A stretch of DNA of 64,000 nucleotides. It comes from Lomentospora prolificans. Lineage: Eukaryota; Ascomycota; Sordariomycetes; Microascales; Microascaceae. The position numbers and the translations under genes were made by a program. This document shows positions 55,487-64,000 of this stretch, in pieces. Where the stretch lies: contig JARFXM010000010.1 of the NCBI GenBank assembly GCA_029532625.1, positions 2,108,001-2,172,000 of the forward strand, in the 5' to 3' direction. Under the pieces are notes generated by a model. The model ran no database searches. It was not told the origin of the DNA and saw only the letters and a program-made list of their open reading frames with translations. The stretch's first letter is position 1, and each line of letters begins with the position of its first letter.

Positions 55487-57610
55487 ATGAAGGTCGGAAA
55501 TTCCCAGCCAGCGCCCGATGTAACCAGGGGAGCAACTGGGGGAGGGGCTGGCGGCGCCCGCGGCGGGAACTGGACACCGCCCAAGGTAGTTGCTCGGCTT
55601 AGCTGCGAGATGTGTCGTCAGCGGAAGACGAAATGCGATAAACTCAATCCGTGCACGAGCTGTCGGAGGCTTGGTGTACCATGCGTGCCAATAGAGCGTG
55701 CGCGCCTTCCACGAGGTCGTCATCGCGGCGGGCCACAACCGGCTTCTTCCCACGCTGCCAACAGCTCAGATGTCACGATGGCCGAGGCCGGGGCATCGGA
55801 GGGACCCGGCTCGCAATATGTGTGCAATCCGAATAATCTGACTGATGGGCTCCTCTTCAGTGTGGCCCATGAGCCCGTCACCCACTCGCCTGACCCGTTG
55901 GCTGGTAAGCCATCGGCTCGAACACAACTCGTCGGGATTTTCCTCGAACGAGTAGACCCAATCTTCAAGATATTGCATCGGCCATCAGTGACTTTGCATC
56001 TGATACAGAGCAAGTCTTACTTGGATTACGAGCCTGAACATCCAGCTGTGGTCGCCCTGGACACGGCCATTTTTTATTCCGCTATCTGTACTATGAACGA
56101 GGAGGAGTGCGCCTCTACCTTGGGTTCTGGCAAAAAGGCTCTGCTACCCAAATTTCGGTCGTCTGCGGAAACCGCGTTGATACGAGTTGGTCTCGTCTCT
56201 ACGAAGGATATAACGGTTCTCCAAGCGTTCCTCCTGTTTTTAGTAAGTGTCCGCCTAGGTAGGAGGATCTACTCGGCGTAAGGGAAATAGCTGTATTAAT
56301 CCTTTCCCCAGGTAGCTACTCGATCATATGACCGAACGCGGGAGGTCTGGACTTTGATGAGTCTTGCGTTTCGGATCGCACAGGCTTTGGGTCTTCATCT
56401 TGACCCCCCCTCGACAGCGGCTAATTCTTTTGATCTGGAGATGCGTAGGCGATTGCGGTACGCAATTGGGCTTCTAGATATGCAAACATCGTTCGATAGG
56501 CTCACGGTTCCCATCGTACCGCTGAGCTGGATGCAAACGCCTTACCCTACAAACACAAATGACGCAAACTTCAGTATCGGTTTCGATGGCCAGCTCCTAG
56601 ATGAAACAGGGCTAAATTTTACAGATATGACATTTCCCGTGCTTATATATAGGGCTCAAACGGTGGTGCGGCAAATAGACATGACGACGCAAGAGGGTGC
56701 GTCTGTCATGGACATTATTACATTGCGCCGAGGTTATGTCGAAGAATTTCGAAAGGTTGCCATGATTCTCCTGCGCCACTGCGATACGGACAATAACCCA
56801 TTCCACTGGTACGTCGTACAAGTGGCAGAGTGGATCATTGCCCAGTTCCATGTCGCTGTCGAGAGGCCACTCCGAAAACACCCCAACTACAACCCGCCAA
56901 AGCTTGGGTTCAACCTCTTGCAAGTTTGCGCAGAGATTCTTCAGAGGTCTCAAAACCTCGTACGCGACACACGCGGGCGGCCGTGGCGCTGGTTCGAGTC
57001 GATCTTTAACCCTTGGCACGCCCTCTCCGTCGCCATTGCTGAGCTCTGCGCATGCGAGGACATCGCCACTGTCGAGAGTTATTGGGACCTCATCGAGAAG
57101 GCCTACGCCCACTCGGCGGACTTGATGGAGAAGTCGCAAAGCGAGTTGCCCTGGAAACCGATGGAGAAGTTGATTAAAAGAGCACGGGCGCACAGGAGTA
57201 GCCTCCTGCAAAGGGGTAGTAATAGCCAATTTGACTCGGCTACGTCTCCCTCCAGGCTAAGCTCGTTTTCGTCTCTTAGCGGCCCGTTTACAAACCAGTC
57301 TCAAATTTTGGCAGGGCCGGATGCCGAAGAAGAGTCTTCATCCCAGCCCGGCGTGTTCCCGGCACTATCTTTCCTTCGCAATCTGACAGCCGAAGAGACT
57401 ATGCCGTCCACAACATCGCCGGCTCTATTGCCGATGCCTAGTTTCCACCCTTCCATAGGGACCGAATATAGGGTCGAGAGTACCACAGCTAACGAGGGCG
57501 ACGCTGTTGGGGGGGATGCCGATGTTAGTGTAGAGTGGGCTACTTGGGAGAGTTTCCTCAACGATTTATATGTGCCTGATAATAACGGGTGGGCATTTAA
57601 TGGAATGTGA
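55487..57610 (+). CDS. Zn2Cys6 transcription factor
   Basis: Two exons (55487-56242, 56312-57610) give 684 residues. The frame is open 65 codons further upstream, but I place the start at MKVGNSQPAP. The zinc cluster is CEMCRQRKTKC then CTSCRRLGVPC, preceded by Gly-rich sequence. The fungal-specific regulator domain covers LVGIFLERVDPIFKILHRPS, TREVWTLMSLAFRIAQALGL and RRRLRYAIGLLDMQ. The C-terminus is Ser/Thr/Glu-rich and ends in an aromatic-acidic motif (VEWATWESFLNDLYV), probably an activation region. The target genes cannot be told; neighbours are the cytochrome b5 reductase and a small secreted protein. Confidence 0.92.
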
Positions 57611-57851
57611 TATTTCTACCTTAAGGGTAGCTGGTACGCTTTCCACCTGAATTTAATATTACCACTTGCCCCCCGCATATGTCCCGGCTTGTAATCCAAA
57701 CACTAGACACAGATGCTTCTTCTCTCTGCCTATCGCCGCTTCGTGAGGGCTAAAATTGTCTCTCCTTTCGTCGTATCCGTCACCAATTATATGTGTACTT
57801 TCCCAAGGGGCCTTGGAGTGAAAATTGCGCGCGCTCTATGCCCTTCTTGCC

Positions 57852-58346
57852 TTAAGGATCGATTGGCTCGTCCGGGACCAGGCCCTCAATAGGTAGCGGA
57901 ATGGGCGTGGGCGTAGCTGGCGGAACCGAGATAGTCACCGTAACGAACGACGTCACTGGCGGCTGTGCAGGTTGGGGTCCTTCTTCAGGTTCGGCCATAC
58001 TGTTTGGTCGACATAGGGCCCAATCCGGACCAGCCCAAGGAGCACTGAATGCAGACAGGCAGACATCATATCAGTACTGGGCTAAGTCTGCGGGAGATGC
58101 TTCGGTAAAGTTAACGTGGTGCTTTTTTACTCACAAGCTGATGTTCCAGCAATGCGCATCATTGGGGCATCCCTGTCCATTATCCCATGGACCGTCACCT
58201 GGCGATGTCAGTGGGGGAGTCTATCATCGGACAGCTATTGTAGACTTACAGGGAATGAAGTATGGGAGGTTGAAAGGATACTGGCCCTGCGCCAGCGTGG
58301 CCATGAGACCAAGGCCAACTATGCTAGAGCACAGCCTCTGCAGCAT
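57852..58346 (-). CDS. Small secreted cysteine-containing protein
   Basis: Three short exons (58346-58250, 58198-58135, 58044-57852) join in phase to 117 residues. A signal peptide (MLQRLCSSIVGLGLMATLAQG) is followed by a compact segment with four cysteines (IPCDGPWDNGQGCPNDAHCW and WALCRPNS) and an N-glycosylation site (NIS). The C-terminal half is Pro/Thr/Val-rich and acidic, ending EPIDP. There is no GPI signal and no family I know. Size, secretion and paired cysteines resemble fungal small secreted proteins. The gene converges with the Zn2Cys6 gene and is invisible as a long open frame; the evidence is splice phase plus signal peptide. Confidence 0.7.
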
Positions 58347-61300
58347 TTTGATAGTCTAGACTTGTTCAGCCGTATCTGCGATGGGTCTAGGTTCTGGAAC
58401 TTGTCAGGACTGAGAGAAACTTGCTGGTGTAAGGAAACGCACAAGACAGATCGAGATTCCCTGACATGGGCTTTGAGCAGACCGAACGACCCGGGTTTCT
58501 ATTATAGACCGCCCTGCACATCCCGACGGGCCCTAAAGGTGGACATATTTGCGTGCTTGCCATCCATGTTCCTCTGGCCCGGGTCGACATCTCCCATCGT
58601 AACAAGCGATACGTGATGGTAGTTATTAGCCAGACGCCAGGACAAAATTCAACACCAACGACCGCTATAGCATCCATTTGACCGCTGCGTCATGACAGGT
58701 CAATGCGCGATGCTGATTGTCGCTTTAATCTGGATTAACCTATCGGCGAATATATGTGCAGACAGCCCAATACAACCGAAGACCCGGGCCCGTGGGAAAA
58801 CGGCACGATTCTTGGCTGTTCACCAATGATATTGTCTACCGCCGTACCACCCGCCTCGGCACTTAAATTATCGCGTGTTTGGCGATTGGACAAACAGGAT
58901 TGAAACTACGAGCTTGATATGCCAAGGTGGATGCCCGGTAGCTGAACAGGAGGGGAGATAGACACCGCATTTTCTTGGGCAGGGATGCCCCTGCTACTGG
59001 GTATATTTTGATTTTCGAGCCTCAAAACTTCACGGGTGTGTGATTTCAGAGACGCCGCATCCATGGATGCTCTCGGTGTCTTCTTAGAAGCGGTGCCTTT
59101 GGTCTCTTTGTGAAAGCTTTGGAAGGATGTCGAGTAGTTTAATTCAGCAAGAGATTTCAAGAGCTATGTACGTTTACATACAATGCAAGAAATGACAAAT
59201 TAGCTCATCTGTAAGCACCAAAGTTTCCTTGTAAATCAGCTCCTCCAACGACAGTGGAAGAGTTCCGAGAATCTCGAGGCCCATTACCGACACGACTTTT
59301 TCCGCCTAGCGAGACTTACAAACGAAACTAAGGGCCTGCTGTATTTCTTTGTGAGCAGAAGATGTGGAATCAGCTGTACCTACTGCGGAGTTCATGAGGA
59401 GAAGTGGCGACGGGACAGAGATGGAGGAGCGGAATAAGCCCCGCAAGGACTGGTGGTTTGGGTTATGATAGCCTAAACTAGTGTTGATAAGGACCACACC
59501 ACCAGCTGGGAAACTCATGGACATGTTGACTAGCCACAAACGTTTGCCAGGCGTTCACTCGCTCGAACTTCGTACTGCATTTGGATGTTGCGCACCGGCA
59601 GTCGGCCGAACGGGAGCTCATGCGCTAGAGGCATGCGTTGCACTCTTCTCACCTTTGGATTGTCGTGCTCTAGTTGTGAGATGCAAACTGGGGAACTGCG
59701 TTGGAGGTGTCCTGTCCAGACGGAGAGAGATATAAACCTGATATCCAGGAGCCCCACGTATCTCTGAACTGCTCCTGCTGGTGTCTACACCGCAATACGC
59801 TTTCGTCCCATGTTAAAAAGTCCTTATGTACTGAGGATCCGATCCGAGGGAGGGGGGAGCTGGTACGATTCGAGCGTGATCCCTTGTTTCATTTATTTTT
59901 TTCTTTCTCTTTCCCACTCTGGCAGTTTCTACAATTGCTAATCAGGGTCGTAAGCTGACTAGAGCCGTGTAGAGGGTATAGGGTTGTGGTGGCTGAAACC
60001 GACTGGTTATAATAGAGGATCTTGTGTAAGAGAATGCCAGCTACAATGCCAGTGTTGAAATGCCAGTTGCGGCCATGAACATTCAAGCTAAACCTAGTTT
60101 ATGAGAGTAATCAAAGACTTTGCATATAAGCAAGTTAAGTATTCAAAGTCTAATAGTCCATTCAAATGCAAACCAAGTCCGCATTCTGGAGTCGAACTGT
60201 CACTTCTTCACTCGCCGAGTAAACCGAGGCGGCTAACAAGCCGTAATGTGGGAATTGATTAGTTTAGGTCACAACTTGCGAGTATTAGCAACCTCAGGTT
60301 ATAGCACAAAACGAGTTTGAATTACGGATATCATCTTCGAGATACTTTGACAAATCTGAAGGACCTGGGTGGTGACCTAGCTTTCATCACAGTGAATACA
60401 ACGAAGTTTCCGGCTCGAACTAGAGGTTTAAAAAGATGAAAAGAGGAGTCCAGTGCATGCGGATAGCCCAGATAAGCTAGCTTCTATTGATAATATGAAT
60501 AGACGATACCTACGTAAGATCATGCCTCGAAGAAGCTGTGGCAATAGAATGTGTCGAGGTTCAGTACGCGACATCCTCGCCTACCTATTGAATGCCGCCT
60601 TGGATCTAGGTCCATTGCCGAACATCATTCCACCACTTGCTCTCTGAGATGAGTGCAGAGCGGAGGTGCTCGATGCGACGGCACGAATACGAATGTTATC
60701 TCGCATCTGTGGAGGTGGTTTATAAGTTGGCCTATGGACTCGCGACGCTTTATGAGCTATTAGCTGAACCTAAGAGTGGAGCCTCGACTCGACTGGCAAC
60801 TGACTGATAGACGCATACACAGCACCAGATATGATGTTGCAGTAATGTCGTCTGCCGCATACCACTGGTTTCAAGGTTTTCCCGTTGGTGGAATGGAAAT
60901 ATCCGCATAGGGATGCACAGAAAACACAGTGTTGATGGGTGGCTAGCCGCCGGCATCGTGCAGCACCCTGCATCTGCTGAGCTGTAGCTAAGGCTGTAAC
61001 ATCGCGTAGATGCGAACCTATGTCATGGGTAGCTTGATTACTGACATGATCGCCGTACATTTCCCCTGTTCAGATCAGGTTCATAGACGAGAAAACCCGA
61101 AGGGTGCCTGCGGAAGCTGGGAGAGTTCAATTTTCCTCCTATCGCAACCCGAGAAAAAAATCTCCGAGACGGCATGCAGCTTTTCAGTAGAGATGGGGTT
61201 ATATCGAATCTTGTTTTCCTCCTCGGCGAATGTGAAACCGGGGTCCGCTGGCAGGCTAACTTCTGCCAACGGTAAGCTTTGGAGTACCCAAAATTGAGTT

Positions 61301-61589
61301 TCATTTCTATAGCAAGAATTACTGCAGTTTTGTGCTGAAGATTTGTTATAAGATGCTTGGAAGTCATACGCTTTGTATTAAGACCCTGCTACAGAGCCAT
61401 ACGCGCCAATGCTTTAAAGCTCCGGGGCGAGAGAATTGAAGTAGATACATGATTTATGAATAAAAAGAATATACAAAAGAATTAAACTTCTCAGGGATAA
61501 TCCTGTGAGATCTTCCCCAGTCGGCGGGTAGCCATGATCGCTGCACTTTGGCGTCGCCCTTAGCCACTTCAGAGAGTCTGTCCGGTTTC
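58347..61589. other. Gene-poor stretch with broken open frames
   Basis: 3.2 kb without an intact gene. On the minus strand from 59539 to 58906 there are three protein-like pieces: a first frame ending at ALSFVC; a second at about 59320-59190 reading VVSVMGLEILGTLPLSLEEL; and a third from 59160 with LLKSLAELNYSTSFQSFHKE. They cannot be joined by normal introns and may be a decayed gene. A short minus frame at 61081-61269 (ends FGFSRL) is also protein-like without context. A tRNA-like B-box near 60190 does not fold properly. Confidence 0.45.
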
Positions 61590-62464
61590 TTAACCAGAGC
61601 AGACACCAGCTTTCTTGGGCTCGCATCCACCAGCACACCCCGTGTACATCTGGCAGCGGGTCTTGGCGTCGGTGCAGACATTCTTGAGGGTGGCGGTGTC
61701 GCCGTAGTTGGAGTTGATGCCGACGATCTCGCCACCGTCGTAGGCGGTGACACCCTCGACGTAGACGTTACGCTTGCACTGCTTGCTGCACTGTTTTTGG
61801 GGGGAGAAAGGAAATGGAGGGTTAGCGTTCTGGGGGTCAAGTGGCCAACGGATGGTGAAAGCTGTGACTTACGTTTCCGCAAGAGCGGTAGACCTTGCCG
61901 TAGTCCTCGGCGTAGAAGTTGATGATCTAATAAAAGCTTGTTAAATACCATATTACAAACTTGAGAGAACGGAGGCTCATCTCTGCTGGCTTGACTCACG
62001 TTGACAGTGCCGCAGCCGTTGTGCTGGATGATCTTGTCGCTGGCGTGGTAAGCACCACCACCAATGATCCAAGTGTGGTCGCCGGCGGCGTCGTTCTTGA
62101 CGGTGATAGCGTCCTCGCAGACATCCTCGAACCAGACGAACTCGAGGGTGCAAGGGCCATCACAGTGGACACCCTCGGCCTGGTTCTTGCCGATAATGAC
62201 GTTCTTCAAGGTAGCTCCCTTTCGGAGAAGGAAGACAGCGTCAGCATCGCCACCCTCAGCCTGCTCGGTACAGGCGCCAGAGCCACGGTCGTAGCGCGCC
62301 CAGCCACCATCGAAGGTCTGGCCGGCCTTGACCTCAATGACCTTGCTGTTGGTGATGGACTTGGTGGGAGTGGGAACGCCACCTTCGTAACCAAGACAGG
62401 CAAGAGTGGCGGGCACGCTGATGAGAAGCTGCGCCAGGCAGGCCTTGAGCATGGAAGAACGCAT
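61590..62464 (-). CDS. PL3 pectate lyase, secreted
   Basis: Three exons (62464-62000, 61926-61873, 61790-61590) give 239 residues, the usual PL3 size. A signal peptide (MRSSMLKACLAQLLISVPATLA) precedes the beta-helix. PL3 landmarks are VIEVKAGQTFDGGWARYDRG, QAEGGDADAVFLLRKGATL, IIGKNQAEGVHCDGPCTLE, WFEDVCEDAITVKND, GGGAYHASDKIIQHNGCGT, and a cysteine-rich end with CKRNVYVEGVTAYDGGEIVG and GINSNYGDTA. It cleaves de-esterified pectin by calcium-dependent beta-elimination outside the cell. Together with the xylanase it points to a plant-associated lifestyle. The frame is intact. Confidence 0.95.
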
Positions 62465-64000
62465 GATGAAGGTTAAAAAGGTTTGGTGAAGAAGAGGCCA
62501 AAGAAGAGACTGTGAAGGAGGGAAGATCCTGAGAGGCTTGGTTGAGAAGCAAGAGTACGGAAGGAGATGCCTCGGTGGCGGACGAAGTCGCGATGCTTTT
62601 ATAAGTTGATGATATCGTCTTCCTCACTTTCTTGATCGATAAGCCCATGTCAGGTTCGAAAGAGGCTTTAAGCGCAGAGTAAGCTTATTGGTGGACAATC
62701 AGATGAAACGAGGCCACTCTCAGACGGATTGTTGGTAAACCCCGTCTAGCCCATCGAGGAGGCGGACTACTGGGCTGGCTAGTCAGTGTTACTACACGGC
62801 GTCCGTTTTTAGTGGCAGGGGACGGGAGGAGATCTACGGGATCCTAGGGTTGGCTCTCCGCCAATTTAGACTCGCGCAAGTGAACATCTTGATCATGGTA
62901 GCTGGGACATGTCACGGTATGCACCAATCGACTAGACCAAATTTGGGAGGATGCGAGCTCCGAGGCCATGGTTGGATCACTAAACCGAACAAAGGAACAC
63001 ACCCGATCGAGGCTGCCCGTATTATCAATCGGGTTGCAGCCCCTCCGTAGGCCATGCCAAAACATCATATTGACGCCGTGAGGACGGAGATGGAAAGTGG
63101 AGTACGGCGTTGGCCTTGGCAGGATCTGGTCATATCTTGCAATGCGGAGGCATCTTATATCGATGAAGTGCCCCATCTACAAGCATGGATTCTGGAAGGA
63201 ATCAGGGGGCAGAATAAAAAAAAATAGAAAATAGCAGGGCAGCAGGATTGCAGTAGTTTGGTACATAGCCACCGCCTTGATCGCGCTATACAGGCAGGAA
63301 CAGGCCCCTCAAATCTTCCTATCTTCCGGCAATAGCGGAGCCCAGCAAGGTGCGAAATCGAATGGCGAAGCAAGTGAGCCTGGGGTGCATATCGTGTGGG
63401 CAAAGGCGTGAGCAAAGGCAGTTGCGTTAGCACTCGGGGCCGTCAAAGTCACCGCAAGCTGGGCAGCGAGTCGTGCGACGCCTGTTTTTCTATGACAGGG
63501 TGACGCGATCCCCGCAACGGCCCCATGCTTTCGGTATAGCTTGCAATTTATGTGCTCATTTCTCGATGCCCCTCTATTGGAACGGATACTTGGTGGGGAC
63601 GGAGAACCACACTGGCTTGGGGAGTGCGTGCTGTTGCATCGCAATACTACCCTAGGCGGGATTAGTCGTTCGTGGATGCGGCGGCGGGTTTCCATTGACC
63701 ACGACCAGGCGCCGGGGGCGACCAGGGAAGCCAGGGACTAGCCATGCTGGTGGACCAGGGGCAGTTGCACGTTTCGGGATTGGAACGCCAGCATTGCATT
63801 GTCGCTGGCTGGCCAGCTGTGGAGCACAATTCTCCCTGCACGAGCTTGGCTGGCCAGGCAGTCAGCCAGCTACTAGCTGTGGTCCGCCATCGTTTTCGGG
63901 CCTTTCGCCAGCTTGGGATGACCGATGCGAGGTGACAAGACTTTGTTTCTTCACGCATCAACGGGGCTGTTGCTTCGAGTCGGGCCTTCGCCCCGCCCAG
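62465..64000. other. Pectate lyase promoter and right flank
   Basis: 1.5 kb with no gene seen. Bases 62465-62650 hold the leader and TATA-like ATGCTTTTATAAGTTG of the pectate lyase gene at about 62590-62605. GCTGGC/GGCCAGC words are dense at 63805-63880. Frames at the window end have no supporting features. Confidence 0.45.

Noticed and set aside
60185..60262. tRNA-like sequence on the minus strand with 6 of 7 acceptor pairs
   Set aside because: The T-stem does not pair and the D-arm and anticodon arm do not give a normal loop; at most a degenerate tRNA relic.

Overview
The window looks like the nuclear genome of a filamentous ascomycete (Pezizomycotina, most likely Sordariomycetes). Genes carry short GT..AG introns of about 50-120 bases and lie on both strands. 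They include fungal-specific Zn2Cys6 regulators, a metacaspase, an Ish1/Msc1 stress protein, and secreted plant cell-wall enzymes (GH11 xylanase, PL3 pectate lyase). Genus and species cannot be assigned from sequence alone. Many genes only become readable after splicing by eye, so multi-exon coordinates below are my own models.

Left part (1-20.5 kb): a Ser/Pro-rich hypothetical protein; a small DUF4870-like membrane protein; an eight-repeat Ish1 protein; three neighbouring genes with Gly/Tyr/Pro/Gln-rich N-termini (WW-domain protein, metacaspase, tiny cysteine-rich CYSTM protein); a GH11 xylanase; and an unrecognised membrane-anchored protein. Next comes about 4 kb (20.5-24.6 kb) without an intact gene, holding a frameshifted gene relic.

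Centre (24.6-46.9 kb, perhaps to 48.9 kb): the most interesting region, a catabolic gene cluster resembling the bacterial acyclic-terpene utilisation (Atu) pathway. In order it holds an AtuA/DUF1446 protein, a carboxyltransferase subunit, a 2,4-dienoyl-CoA reductase, a biotin carboxylase/biotin-carrier subunit, a Zn2Cys6 regulator, an enoyl-CoA hydratase, a delta3,delta2-enoyl-CoA isomerase, a second regulator-like protein without a zinc cluster, a 4CL-like acyl-CoA ligase and an acyl-CoA dehydrogenase. Six of the enzymes end in peroxisomal PTS1-like tripeptides (ARL, SRI, SKI, SKL, SRI, SKL). The intergenic regions are rich in CCTCGG/CCGAGG, the site known for FarA/FarB/CTF1-type regulators of fatty-acid and peroxisomal genes. 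Together this suggests a peroxisomal route that activates a 3-methyl-branched, unsaturated (terpenoid-like) acid, carboxylates it, hydrates it, and removes the remaining double bond by the reductase/isomerase pair. The dehydrogenase carries an in-frame TAA that would truncate it.

Right part (48-64 kb): a DUF829/PaxU-like protein, a secreted BBE-like flavin oxidase divergent from an alpha/beta-hydrolase, mitochondrial-type NADH-cytochrome b5 reductase, a Zn2Cys6 regulator, a small secreted cysteine-containing protein, a gene-poor stretch, and the pectate lyase. I found no convincing tRNA, rRNA, CRISPR array or intact transposon.
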